Part shown: positions 1 to 8,242 of the stretch, in pieces
How the letters are laid out: each line of letters starts with the position of its first letter
How positions within the stretch are numbered: position 1 is the first letter of the stretch
Assembly: GCF_002811875.1 (NCBI RefSeq)
Contig: NZ_NPDZ01000003.1
Location: 62,001 to 126,000 of the forward strand
DNA: 64,000 bases
From: Leptospira perolatii
Lineage (GTDB): Bacteria > Spirochaetota > Leptospiria > Leptospirales > Leptospiraceae
Direction: 5' to 3'
Made by a program: the position numbers and the translations under genes
Notes under the pieces: model-generated
The model's database searches: none
Seen by the model: only the letters and a program-made list of their open reading frames with translations
What the model was told of the DNA's origin: nothing

Positions 1-598
1 GAGCCAAAAGCGCGATTCTGGAAGACTCCTCGTGTTTCTCTTTCGTGAGAAGCGAGATCGGCAGGTTTACCGCTCCTTCGGTATAAACTTTGATATAAAT
101 CGTTATCTTTGCCTTATCCTCCAGGGGTAACGGAAACACAAAGTACCGATCTGCGACTGGTCTTTCTTTAAAAGGAACTTGGTCCCCGGTACGAAATTCT
201 CCCTCTCTGGAAGAGCTATCCTTCCAGAATAAATCCACTTTATCCAAATGAGAGGATTCGATTTCCAGATATCTCTCTTCGGAAAGAGATTCATCCACTT
301 CGATTGCGATCCGGAGCCAATATACGCTGGGGTCATATCCGAAATTCAGAATCTTTCTGGTGTTCTTTTTGAACTGAGAGTCCAGTTCTCCAGATATTAG
401 TTCGGTTTCTGAGAGATTTTTTGCTGAGTCTTTTAGGTAATAGACTTCGTTTGAGAGTCTGATTTCATCCGGCGAATGAAGATCCAATTTCAATGTCTGA
501 AAGGAATTTACAGGCGGCTTGGATTCCGACGAAATCGGTAGCGAGTAGGCAGAAAATAAAAATATAAGAAGCACTCCAGCTCGAATCGACTGTATCAA
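1..598 (-). CDS. 7TMR-DISM sensor protein, N-terminal part (truncated by window edge)
   Basis: The reading frame is open from a TTG at 598 to the left edge, so only about 199 N-terminal residues are present. An AGGAG lies 5 bases before the TTG, which decides the start. Residues 1-25 form a signal peptide or first membrane anchor. The rest matches the extracytoplasmic 7TMR-DISMED2 sensor domain: a YWLRIAIEV strand, then a GDQVPFKERP turn and an FVFPLPL strand. In this family the domain precedes seven membrane helices and an output module (histidine kinase, GGDEF or cyclase). That module is outside the window, so the signalling output is unknown. Domain family is confident; function is inferred. 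Confidence 0.75.
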   Translation of the reverse strand, partial: MIQSIRAGVLLIFLFSAYSLPISSESKPPVNSFQTLKLDLHSPDEIRLSNEVYYLKDSAKNLSETELISGELDSQFKKNTRKILNFGYDPSVYWLRIAIEVDESLSEERYLEIESSHLDKVDLFWKDSSSREGEFRTGDQVPFKERPVADRYFVFPLPLEDKAKITIYIKVYTEGAVNLPISLLTKEKHEESSRIALLA

Positions 599-670
599 GA
601 TGGCTCCTATTGTTTGTGAGTCTTTTCCATCATCGGACCTGACTTGCATGTTCGGAAAATTCTACCTGGC

Positions 671-715
671 TAGGAGATTGTCAAAGACTTTCGGAAAGTT
701 TAGGAGATCGTCTCC
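671..715. repeat. 12-base near-identical direct repeats upstream of the sensor gene
   Basis: TAGGAGATTGTC (671-682) recurs as TAGGAGATCGTC (701-712) with one mismatch and a 30-base period. The second copy continues into the short inverted repeat GGAGA-tcg-TCTCC (703-715). The pair lies about 75-115 bases upstream of the sensor start at 598, where a promoter or a regulator site would be expected. No regulator is known; this could be chance. Confidence 0.3.
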
Positions 716-725
716 GGAGAAAAAG

Positions 726-766
726 CAAAAAAACTAGGCAAGAGTGATCAGTTACCTCCTAGTCTT
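726..766 (-). terminator. intrinsic terminator of the deacetylase-chrA operon
   Basis: Read on the minus strand, GACTAGG pairs with CCTAGTT across a loop of about 18 bases and is followed by a run of seven T. It begins about 15 bases after the chrA stop codon. Stem, loop and U-tract are all present, so a rho-independent terminator is likely. Confidence 0.65.
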
Positions 767-780
767 TCCTTTTCGACCAA

Positions 781-2052
781 TTATAGGGAAAATAGGGTAC
801 GGAGTCCGAGTCCAAAAGCGGAACTAATTCCAATCCATGGCAGAATCTGTATCTTCTTAAAATGGAGTACGAAAAAAGTCGCGATTATCCAGAACAAAAG
901 AATCGGAGTCGCTTGGTTTACCGGAAACAAAACCGCTTTTCCAAAAATCACAGTTAGTTGGGAAAGAGCGCCGACCACGGCTGCAGTGACAAAGCTAAAC
1001 AACAAACTGAGCCTTTGGTTGTCCTTCCATTTGTCGAAAATAGGACTCCCTATCAGGATGAATAAGAAAGAAGGTAAGAACGTATAAAAAACTGTGAGTA
1101 AAAAAGCGACTCCGCCGTAAAGATGGGTACCGAATTGGTGATAGCCAGCCAAGTAACCCACAAAAGGCAAAACCATAATCAAAGGACCAGGAGTGCTTTC
1201 TCCCAAGGCTAGGCCATCGATCATTTGAGAAGTTTCTAACCATTTGAGTTCGTTTACGCTAGCCTCAGCGATATATGGCAGTACTGCATACGCACCGCCA
1301 AACGTCAAAAAGGCGGCCTTTGTAAAAAATATACTCAAGGTCTTCCAAAAGGAGTAGTTTGCCTTATTCCAAAGAAGTAGTGCAATTTGCGGAGTCGCCC
1401 AGAGAAAGATTCCTACGCTAGAGATTCTTGAAATGGTTCTCCAATGATTCTCTGATTCGGAGCCTTTTTCTTTAACAAAGAAGGGTTCTTCCGTTTTCTC
1501 CGGAACTTTTTTGTTGCCGTAACCAAAGGCAGTGCTGATTCCTCCAACCAAGATAGCAAATAATAAAATGATCGGGAAAGATAGCTTGAGCCAGAGCATT
1601 CCAATTAGGCAACCGAGGCTCACGAATACATGGAGCCTGGTTTTGATTGAAGTTTTGATCAATCGTACCAAAGAGGAGAGAATGATCCCGAGTACTGCGG
1701 GTTTTAGCCCGTAAAAGATCGCTTCGACCGCGAACAACCTTCCATAGCTTACATAAAGCCAACTGAGTAGAAGTAGGATCCAAACCGAAGGCAAAATGAA
1801 TAAAAGGCCGGCCAGGATGGCTCCTTTTGTTCCGTGAAGAATCCAGCCGGTGTAGGTCGCAAGTTGCTGTGCTTCTGGCCCCGGAAGCATCATACAAAAG
1901 CTTAGAGCATGAAGGAATCTTTTTTCATCGATCCATTTTTTCTCTATTACTAAAAAGTTATGGAGTATCGCAATTTGTCCTGCAGGTCCTCCAAAACTAA
2001 TCCAGCCTAATTTGAACCAAAAACGCAGTGCTTCTTTTAGGCTGGGATTCAT
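781..2052 (-). CDS. chrA: chromate transporter, two-domain (long-chain) CHR family
   Basis: This 423-residue integral membrane protein has two homologous CHR halves. The N-terminal half carries SFGGPAGQIAILHNF and MMLPGPEAQQLATY; the C-terminal half carries LTFGGAYAVLPYIAE and LGESTPGPLIMVLPF. Family members export chromate from the cytoplasm and confer chromate resistance, though many genomic copies have no proven substrate. About 400 residues is normal for the long form. Its ATG lies 3 bases after the stop of the polysaccharide deacetylase, so the two are probably co-transcribed, and a terminator follows its stop. The pairing with an envelope enzyme is unusual and unexplained. Confidence 0.9.
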   Translation of the reverse strand: MNPSLKEALRFWFKLGWISFGGPAGQIAILHNFLVIEKKWIDEKRFLHALSFCMMLPGPEAQQLATYTGWILHGTKGAILAGLLFILPSVWILLLLSWLYVSYGRLFAVEAIFYGLKPAVLGIILSSLVRLIKTSIKTRLHVFVSLGCLIGMLWLKLSFPIILLFAILVGGISTAFGYGNKKVPEKTEEPFFVKEKGSESENHWRTISRISSVGIFLWATPQIALLLWNKANYSFWKTLSIFFTKAAFLTFGGAYAVLPYIAEASVNELKWLETSQMIDGLALGESTPGPLIMVLPFVGYLAGYHQFGTHLYGGVAFLLTVFYTFLPSFLFILIGSPIFDKWKDNQRLSLLFSFVTAAVVGALSQLTVIFGKAVLFPVNQATPILLFWIIATFFVLHFKKIQILPWIGISSAFGLGLRTLFSL

Positions 2053-2055
2053 TTC

Positions 2056-3522
2056 TTAGTCAGGATCCTTTTTGAAAGCGCTTCTATTGATAAACAAAAA
2101 CTGAGTTTCCGTTTTGATTCCGTCCTTTGTTTTACCTTGGACCGAAAATGGTAAATAGCTGGCCCTTGACTTAAAGGTAGGGATCTGGATGGTATATTCG
2201 TTTTCGGAAGTTCGTGATAGAATTGCATTTTTGTTCCGGATTAACATTTTGACCGAATTTGCTTGCAAGCCTTCTACAGTTACCTTGAAAGTGTCCCCTG
2301 GCCTTACCCAGGATCCATTCTCAATTCCTAATATAATTTTTCCAGGATAGGAAGCACTCAATATCGAAGAGTATTTAGATTGAGATTGCCCCCACGAGAC
2401 AAGCGATCTGTGCAAAGTGTAAGCAGGACTGCCAGGAATATTTTTTCCTGGATTTACAGTGAACGCCATTCTATAGCCAGCGCTCTTTGCTTCTTCAATA
2501 ACTCTAGTGTCGTACAAACCGAAAGGATAGGCTAGATCTTTTACCTTCCATCCGGTTTTTGCTTCTAGAATCGCTTTAGAATTTCGTAATTGGTTTCGAA
2601 TCTCCGATCGGTGCATGGTCGGAAGTTTCGGGTGATAAATAGTATGAGAACCTAAATCAAGTACTCCACTGTTGAGAGCTTCTTTGAGAGCAGTCCAGGA
2701 TAGGTAATACTTGAATTTCGGATTCGAAATCACAGTTGGATAAATGAAGATAGAAGCTCTAAAGCCATATTTTTTTAAGAGCGGAACTAGCACAGTATTG
2801 TGACTGAGGGAACCATCATCGAAGGTAAGTAGAATCGGTTTTTCAGGAAATCCTTTTGGAGCATTTCCTTGGATATAATCGTAAAATTGATCCAAGCTTA
2901 CTGTTTGGTATCCGAGTGCTTTCAGAAACTTGAATTGTTCCTCTAACAAGCCCGGATCTAAATTGTAACCTCCCATCGGATTTCCATTCCCGAAGAGATG
3001 GTGGTAGCATAGTACCGGGATTCCTTTTCCGTGCCCGCCTCCTTTTTCTTTGCTCGCATTATATGCGACGCTTGCGGGTAGATTAGAAACTCCTTTGACC
3101 TCGTGATCGTACTTTTTCTTTTTCTCTGTATTTACATCTTGGGTTCCTTTCGGTTCTTTGATGTCAGCTTCCCGATTCGACTTCTTGACTTTCTTTTTGG
3201 TTTTTAGAACCGGATCTGTAGTTTTAGGTTCTTCTTTTTGCTGAGTCGAATTCGAGGGTTCTATCCTTGGAGGTTCATTCTCTTCGGGTTCGAGGTGTTG
3301 CTCTTTTTCCCCTGCAATTTTATTCTTAACTTCCAAAGTGATTTGGTCATTCTTTTCGAAGGTTTGAAAGGATTTTGGAGGGCTTTCTGCGGTTTCTTGG
3401 CTTTTGTTTTTACGTGCAGATTTTTCCGGAGAAAGGAAATCGTTTATCGGTCCGGAATAAATGGATTGTACAATTAGGACTTGCAGGATGCAAATCCAAA
3501 GAAAGGTGACTAACTTTTTCAT
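2056..3522 (-). CDS. secreted polysaccharide deacetylase (NodB/CE4 family)
   Basis: The product is predicted to remove N- or O-acetyl groups from a surface polysaccharide or peptidoglycan. I start it at the ATG at 3522 (488 residues) because a signal peptide (MKKLVTF followed by a hydrophobic stretch) begins there; a 12-residue extension to 3558 is possible. Residues about 30-160 are a charged, low-complexity Lys/Glu/Pro linker. A PVLCYHHLF segment of the PgaB type precedes the NodB motifs TFDDG (about 233-237, catalytic base and metal Asp) and SHTIYHP (metal His pair about 293 and 297). YPFGLYD follows. The last 95 residues look like an Ig-like beta domain. It is first in an operon with chrA. 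Confidence 0.85.
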   Translation of the reverse strand: MKKLVTFLWICILQVLIVQSIYSGPINDFLSPEKSARKNKSQETAESPPKSFQTFEKNDQITLEVKNKIAGEKEQHLEPEENEPPRIEPSNSTQQKEEPKTTDPVLKTKKKVKKSNREADIKEPKGTQDVNTEKKKKYDHEVKGVSNLPASVAYNASKEKGGGHGKGIPVLCYHHLFGNGNPMGGYNLDPGLLEEQFKFLKALGYQTVSLDQFYDYIQGNAPKGFPEKPILLTFDDGSLSHNTVLVPLLKKYGFRASIFIYPTVISNPKFKYYLSWTALKEALNSGVLDLGSHTIYHPKLPTMHRSEIRNQLRNSKAILEAKTGWKVKDLAYPFGLYDTRVIEEAKSAGYRMAFTVNPGKNIPGSPAYTLHRSLVSWGQSQSKYSSILSASYPGKIILGIENGSWVRPGDTFKVTVEGLQANSVKMLIRNKNAILSRTSENEYTIQIPTFKSRASYLPFSVQGKTKDGIKTETQFLFINRSAFKKDPD

Positions 3523-3796
3523 ATCTTGATGGATGGACCCGGTTAAGTTCTGGGCCATTTTGCATCGTTTTTGAAATCACAAACTAGGGCAAGTGATTAA
3601 GCTAGGCGAAAATCATGGCTAAACCCGTTCCCTGCAGCTCGGAAGAACCGCAGGGAGTACGTAGAATATGACTGAGTTTATCACTTTCGAAAAAATTCAG
3701 CCCTGGACCAATTAGGCCGCAAACTTCAAGGTAAACCAGAAGTTGTCAGTTTACAAAAAATGAATGTAGTTATCTGTAGGCAATTCGTGAAGGGAT

Positions 3797-4309
3797 CTAT
3801 TTTTTAGATTTTTCTCTGATCAATCTCTTCAATACTGATTCCGAATTATGGCTTAACTTGATCACACTCATCTTGTTTGGTTTCTTTTTGTCTAATTCAA
3901 GAAGGTTTGTCGCAAATCTGAATTTTCTGCGGATATGGTTCACTGCAGGAATGGAAGTGCGAAAGGTCCGAGCGAGTTCATGATCCGCTTGCCCTTCTTG
4001 ATTCAAGTCATAGAACTTGGAAAGTTTAGTCTCATCCCAAACTATTTTCCTATCTGATTTATAATAATTATGAAATTCCAATCTGCGACTGTTTCTTTCA
4101 TAAGATCCCTGATTCCTTTTCTTGCGCCAAAAAGGATGACGATTCCTTGCATACTTGATATCATCAATCGTGTAACCGGACTTGTGCAGCCACTCCGTGG
4201 TAATACTCGATTTTTTGGGTCCTTCAAGTCTTGATTTGATGGAAAATTCGATATATTGTTCCGGACTCTTTGCCGAAAGAAGTTTCCTTTTTTCCTTTTC
4301 GTAATCCAT
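3797..4309 (-). CDS. hypothetical protein with a C-terminal Myb/homeodomain-like HTH
   Basis: I do not recognise this 170-residue basic protein. Residues about 95-135 (LSKFYDLNQEGQADHELARTFRTSIPAVNHIRRKF in outline) read as a helix-turn-helix of the kind found in recombinase and Myb-like DNA-binding domains. A second possible HTH lies near residues 40-65 (TTEWLHKSGYTIDDIKYAR). There is no signal peptide or membrane segment. An AAGGCAAGG purine stretch precedes the ATG. It stands alone, with about 240 bases on one side and about 580 AT-rich non-coding bases on the other, which suggests an accessory or self-regulated gene. DNA binding is inferred. Confidence 0.6.
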   Translation of the reverse strand: MDYEKEKRKLLSAKSPEQYIEFSIKSRLEGPKKSSITTEWLHKSGYTIDDIKYARNRHPFWRKKRNQGSYERNSRRLEFHNYYKSDRKIVWDETKLSKFYDLNQEGQADHELARTFRTSIPAVNHIRRKFRFATNLLELDKKKPNKMSVIKLSHNSESVLKRLIREKSKK

Positions 4310-4894
4310 AACCTTGCCTTGCGATCATTGACTCACCATTAGATGGTGTTAGTTTATATTTAATTTTGATGGATACTGTTCATTACCATTCACATTCATG
4401 AAACTCTTTTTCAGAAATTGCTCCGAAAAGTTTTTGAAATTCAAAAGTGAACCGATAACTAACGCCTGTTAATCTACTAAAAGTTTTTCTTACTCGTTAT
4501 GTATACTATTCCGAGTCGAGTGGTTGTAGCTATATAAAAAATTTAGCATCAAGTTTGGCGAAAACTTCTTGATCGAACTGAAATAGCAAAGTTGTAAAAG
4601 CAATTTTATAATTATTCTATCCAACTGAATGTTTATTCACTGATAAGTAAGTGAAAAATAACCCTTTGTAAGTAGTGCGATGAGCAGTTAAATTATAGAA
4701 CACCTAACTGCGAATAAATTGTAATTCTATCTCATAGTTCTCTTAACAAATTTTTCGATAAGCGAAGTTAAGAGTTTGAAGACTGCCTTCTTTTTAAGCA
4801 AAGGAAATTAGATTTTTTTTCATGAACATTTCGATCTAGTGAACTTGCATTTTTACCGTTGACTTTCATTTCCTCGAGAAGAACAATCCGGTAT
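4310..4894. other. AT-rich intergenic stretch
   Basis: About 585 bases without a credible gene. It is richer in A+T than its surroundings and has many stop codons in every frame. It holds one strong inverted repeat (4740-4774, listed separately) and a weaker AAGTTT/AAACTT hairpin near 4553. Promoters for the divergent HTH gene and the HAD phosphatase must lie here, but I cannot place them. Confidence 0.5.
4740..4774. repeat. inverted repeat / hairpin
   Basis: CTCTTAAC (4740-4747) is perfectly complementary to GTTAAGAG (4767-4774), and inside them TTCG pairs with CGAA around a short ATAAG loop. The hairpin lies about 120 bases before the HAD gene start. No T-run follows on either strand, so a terminator is unlikely. 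It could be an operator or a remnant of a mobile element. Confidence 0.4.
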
Positions 4895-5659
4895 ATGCTC
4901 TCTAGCAATATTAAGGGATTTTTGTTCGATCTGGACGGAGTTTTCCACACCGGTGACACATTACTGGCAGGTGCTTCCGAAACCCTTTCTAGAATAAGAG
5001 ACAAAAAAATTCCTTTTTGTTTTTTAACAAATACCACTACGAAATCCAAATCTGACTTGGCCCGCAGTTTGGTTGGCATGGGCCTCAAAGTGGACGAATC
5101 CGAAATATTAAATGCACCGAGCATAGCCAAGACCTACTTAATTAGAACCGGAAATCCAAGAGTGTACCCGCTTATCTCTTCTAGCGCAAAAGAAGATCTA
5201 GAAGGCATAGTTGAAGATAGAAGAAATCCAGAGGCGATTTTGATCGGAGATATCGGGACTACCTGGAGCTATGAATTGCTTAACCAACTGTTTCATTTTT
5301 TGCAAAAAGGTGCAAGATTGGTAGCACTGCATAAAGGGAAGTACTGGCAAACTTCTGAAGGTCTCATGTTGGATATTGGTGCATTTGTAGCTGCGCTAGA
5401 ATATGCCAGCGGCGTAAAAGCGGAAGTTGTTGGAAAACCTTCCTTTTCTTTTTTTCAGGCGGGAGCAGAAAGAATTGGTTTGCCGTTATCTGAATGCGCG
5501 ATGGTAGGGGATGATATTGATTCCGATATAGGTGCGGCTCAATCCCTTGGAATCTACGGAATTTTAGTTAAAACTGGGAAGTACAGAGAGAGTAACGCTT
5601 CTAGAAGTAATGTAAAGGCAGATATCGTATTGAATTCGATTGCAGATCTATTCGATTAG
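4895..5659 (+). CDS. HAD-superfamily IIA phosphatase (LHPP-like)
   Basis: This 254-residue soluble enzyme has the HAD motifs in order: FDLDGVF (motif I, nucleophile and acid Asp, residues about 9-15), FLTNTTTKS (motif II), a GKPS lysine (motif III) and VGDDIDSDIGAAQ (motif IV). The IIA cap arrangement and the ending GIYGILVKTGKYR match the group that contains phospholysine/phosphohistidine pyrophosphate phosphatase (LHPP). The natural substrate cannot be read from sequence. I use the ATG at 4895; an upstream in-frame TTG at 4859 would add 12 residues with no homology. It stands alone and the SDR gene follows after about 115 bases. Confidence 0.8.
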   Translation: MLSSNIKGFLFDLDGVFHTGDTLLAGASETLSRIRDKKIPFCFLTNTTTKSKSDLARSLVGMGLKVDESEILNAPSIAKTYLIRTGNPRVYPLISSSAKEDLEGIVEDRRNPEAILIGDIGTTWSYELLNQLFHFLQKGARLVALHKGKYWQTSEGLMLDIGAFVAALEYASGVKAEVVGKPSFSFFQAGAERIGLPLSECAMVGDDIDSDIGAAQSLGIYGILVKTGKYRESNASRSNVKADIVLNSIADLFD

Positions 5660-5775
5660 TTTTCACTTATACGACTGAAAATAATTTATTCTTGTTTAAA
5701 AGTGCAAGGAGCGCGAATGATCTCAGATTGCGAGAAGGCAATTTAAGTGAAAAGCCAAAGCAAGGATCATTAGAA

Positions 5776-6615
5776 ATGAAAAAAGTTGTAATTACTGGGG
5801 CTACGGACGGAATCGGCAAAGCAACTGCAAGAGGTTTAGCAGAAAGAGGTTGGGAAATACTCTTGGTTGCAAGAAATCCGAAGAAAGCAGAAGCAACTAT
5901 TGAAGAGATTTCCGCCAAGACCGGAAACAAAAAGATCAGTTATGTGACTTGCGATTTGTCCTCCCTCAAAGAAGTTGCAAAAGCTTCTAAAGAAATCTCC
6001 AAGAAATTTCCCAAAATCGATGCCCTCATTAATAACGCAGGATTGATTTCTCCAGAGAGGCAAACGTCCAAGGACGGATATGAGCTAACTTTTGCGGTAA
6101 ATCACCTTGCTCATGTTTTGTTGACGGAGAAGTTGCTACCAAGACTAAAAGCAGCAGGTTCTTCTAGAATCTTGATCTTGACTTCAAAATTGTATGGAAA
6201 CGCAAAACCGGATCCGAACGACTGGCAAAAAACAAAGAAGTATACTTGGTTAGGCGCCTATTGTGATTCAAAGCTTTTCAATTTATATTATATGCAGGAT
6301 CTTTTCGAAAGATTAAAAAAAACGAAAATTACAGTAAACGCGATTCATCCTGGCGTAGTGAATACCGAGCTTTCTAGAGATTTCGGAGGAATACTAGGTT
6401 CAATCTATAATAGTGTGAAAAATTTATTCTTTATTACACCTGAAAAAAGCGCCTTGGACTTGATCTATCTTACGGATGCTCCGGGAATGGAAGGTGTGAG
6501 TGGTCAGTACTTTGAAAACCGAAAGCAAGTAAAATACAAAGGACTCGCGTTAGATACAAATCTTAAGCAGAAGTTGCTAGAAGAAACCAAGAAGTTTTTA
6601 AAATCTTTTCTTTAG
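5776..6615 (+). CDS. short-chain dehydrogenase/reductase (retinol-dehydrogenase-like)
   Basis: This 279-residue NAD(P)-dependent oxidoreductase has the Rossmann motif TGATDGIG (7-14), NNAG (86-89), active-site Ser about 137 in ILILTSK and the catalytic YCDSK (Tyr162, Lys166). The IHPGVVNTEL segment after the active site is typical of the WW-oxidoreductase/retinol dehydrogenase branch. The ATG at 5776 is chosen because AAGGA precedes it and the Rossmann strand starts directly after; an in-frame TTG at 5692 is less likely. The substrate is unknown. The gene converges with the nitroreductase-like gene. Confidence 0.85.
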   Translation: MKKVVITGATDGIGKATARGLAERGWEILLVARNPKKAEATIEEISAKTGNKKISYVTCDLSSLKEVAKASKEISKKFPKIDALINNAGLISPERQTSKDGYELTFAVNHLAHVLLTEKLLPRLKAAGSSRILILTSKLYGNAKPDPNDWQKTKKYTWLGAYCDSKLFNLYYMQDLFERLKKTKITVNAIHPGVVNTELSRDFGGILGSIYNSVKNLFFITPEKSALDLIYLTDAPGMEGVSGQYFENRKQVKYKGLALDTNLKQKLLEETKKFLKSFL

Positions 6616-6647
6616 AAAAGAATAAAATTCTAAAGTATTAAAAGCCT

Positions 6648-7811
6648 TTAGCCTTCTAAGAGTTGGTTTGGATTTCTTCTCGGGCTCACGTACCTGTAGT
6701 CGCTTAGCCCAAGGCGGAATAACATTTGTACTTTTGCGGGAGGAGGTATATTTAGAAGTTTTTCTCCCGCTAATCGTAATTCCTTCATTTCCGAATACTC
6801 TTCTAATATCTGACTGACCGGATGGAGAGCAAAACCGCAAGCCTCGGCGGCGAGGCAGATTCTTGCGTAGTCCCTTCCAGATTCTACTCTAGAAACTGAA
6901 TCGTCTTTTTTTGTTTGAATCCAAGCGAATGCCGGAGTCGCGGCGATTGCATTTTGAAAGACATCGACGGAGCCCTCTCGTGCAGAGGAAGAATGCCAAA
7001 CTTCTTGCCCAGGTGGAACAATGAATTTAGAGACGAGCCAATGTTTGAATCCGGTCAGTCCAGATCCACGGAAAGAAAGCCCGTCTTTCTTGTTGTCCCA
7101 TTCGTCGTCACTGTAACGAAACCATTTTCTGGTCTCTTCATTTGTTCGATACGTATTCGTTTCTACTTCGAAAGCCTTTTTACAAAATCCGATCAATTCC
7201 TCTTTCGTATTTCCCTCGAAAAGAAAACCTAACTGGTTCCGAAGTATTCCCGCTTTAGAGAGCAAAGATTCTGACTCTTGCTTTGCGAAGGTTCCTGTAA
7301 ATGGAGTTCGGGTAGTTCTTCGAGACACGAGAAATTCAGAGAGAGAATCGTATGAAATTGACTTAGCGGAGAGTGCAATCTTTGCGATGGGTTTTTTTGC
7401 GAAGTTGCCGATCTCTGCATTGCCTTCCGGAAATAGGGAAATTTTAGCTTCATATCCGAAAGCAGAAGCTCCGATGGCAAGACACTCTAAAAAAGTACCT
7501 TGTGATATAAGACTTTGTCTGGCTGGAGGGTCAGTGTCCGTTAATAAACGAGAAGGATCCAGAAAGAGCAAAAATTCAGAGTCATTCAGTATCCGAAACT
7601 TCCAAGGCTGAGAGTTGTGTGCGTTCGGCGCAGTCATCCCGCAACGGATCGCCCTTAAAACTGGGGTTTCGTTTGATGAGCCGATCCAAGGAGTTTCCCT
7701 AGAAAGCGCGGGACCGGAACAATCTGCTAAGAGAGAAGTTCCGAATAGAGCAGAACCTCCAGCAAGCATAGATATTTTTAAGAACTCTTTTCTGGTAATT
7801 GGATCTTTCAC
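6648..7811 (-). CDS. nitroreductase-like (Acg family) lipoprotein with a Tat-like signal
   Basis: This 387-residue protein has the nitroreductase-fold signatures of the Acg-like branch: APNAHNSQPWKF (FMN-contact region, about 60-71), DPSRLL, and two halves consistent with an internally duplicated fold. The N-terminus is TRKEFLK followed by a hydrophobic stretch and LLADC, which reads as a twin-arginine-type signal (RK instead of RR) ending in a lipobox with Cys31. A flavin enzyme exported folded and lipid-anchored is therefore plausible. The substrate is unknown. It converges with the SDR gene; a CTTTAGA/TCTAAAG hairpin lies between their stops. Confidence 0.7.
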   Translation of the reverse strand: MKDPITRKEFLKISMLAGGSALFGTSLLADCSGPALSRETPWIGSSNETPVLRAIRCGMTAPNAHNSQPWKFRILNDSEFLLFLDPSRLLTDTDPPARQSLISQGTFLECLAIGASAFGYEAKISLFPEGNAEIGNFAKKPIAKIALSAKSISYDSLSEFLVSRRTTRTPFTGTFAKQESESLLSKAGILRNQLGFLFEGNTKEELIGFCKKAFEVETNTYRTNEETRKWFRYSDDEWDNKKDGLSFRGSGLTGFKHWLVSKFIVPPGQEVWHSSSAREGSVDVFQNAIAATPAFAWIQTKKDDSVSRVESGRDYARICLAAEACGFALHPVSQILEEYSEMKELRLAGEKLLNIPPPAKVQMLFRLGLSDYRYVSPRRNPNQLLEG

Positions 7812-7916
7812 GAGGAAGGAATCTAAGAGAATTTTTGGAAAAAGAAAGTAGAAATTGGAAATAAACCAATTGATTAGAGGCTCAAAAGAGATGAGGCGGA
7901 AGTACTTTTTAGTGAA

Positions 7917-7975
7917 AGGGCCCCGCCCTATGTTGGGTGGGGGCCGGAGCGGCAGCGGTGGCGCTTACGCCGGAT
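7917..7975. repeat. GC-rich double hairpin, candidate interspersed repeat or small RNA
   Basis: GGCCCCGCCC (about 7919-7928) pairs with GGGTGGGGGCC (about 7935-7945) around TATGTT, allowing one G-U pair and one bulge. It is followed by a second stem, GGCG-CTTA-CGCC (about 7958-7969). Base composition differs sharply from the AT-rich flanks. Such short GC-rich hairpins between genes are typical of dispersed palindromic elements; a structured small RNA is the alternative. Nothing in the window repeats it. Confidence 0.45.
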
Positions 7976-8027
7976 CCTTTGCCATAAAACTTGATTCTTG
8001 GCAAGCAATTTAAGTGATCGGTTTATC

Positions 8028-8043
8028 TGTAGGAGCTCCTACA
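8028..8043. repeat. 16-base perfect palindrome
   Basis: TGTAGGAGCTCCTACA is its own reverse complement. Sequences of this shape are, to my recollection, frequent between genes in Leptospira genomes; I cannot search to confirm. It may be a dispersed repeat or a dimeric regulator site, about 200 bases before the methyltransferase start. Confidence 0.5.
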
Positions 8044-8242
8044 AATCGGAAGAATTTGGCTTTAAGTTCCCAGTGGTTCCTGTTTATTCTTGAAGCAACT
8101 TAACATTATTTGTTAAGATACATTCATAATTTGTAATAAATAATTCATAAAACAGGAATCCGGAGAATAGGTATTGTCGTGTATTTTTTGAATAGTGTAG
8201 AAAAATTAGAATATTGGAATGTTTTAACAACTGAGCGAGCAA

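Larger units (their letters stand above)
7812..8242. other. intergenic stretch with GC-rich hairpin block and palindrome
   Basis: About 430 bases without a gene between divergent transcripts. The middle holds a strikingly GC-rich island (7917-7975) and a perfect palindrome (8028-8043), both listed separately. A weaker CTTAAC/GTTAAG hairpin lies at 8099-8117. The last 100 bases are AT-rich and probably contain the methyltransferase promoter. Confidence 0.5.

Noticed and set aside
4740..4774. Integron attC-like site
   Set aside because: The arms do not fit the RYYYAAC/GTTRRRY core, and there is no integrase or cassette array.
4768..5130. 120-codon ORF antisense to the HAD gene
   Set aside because: It is a shadow of the HAD frame with no independent motif.
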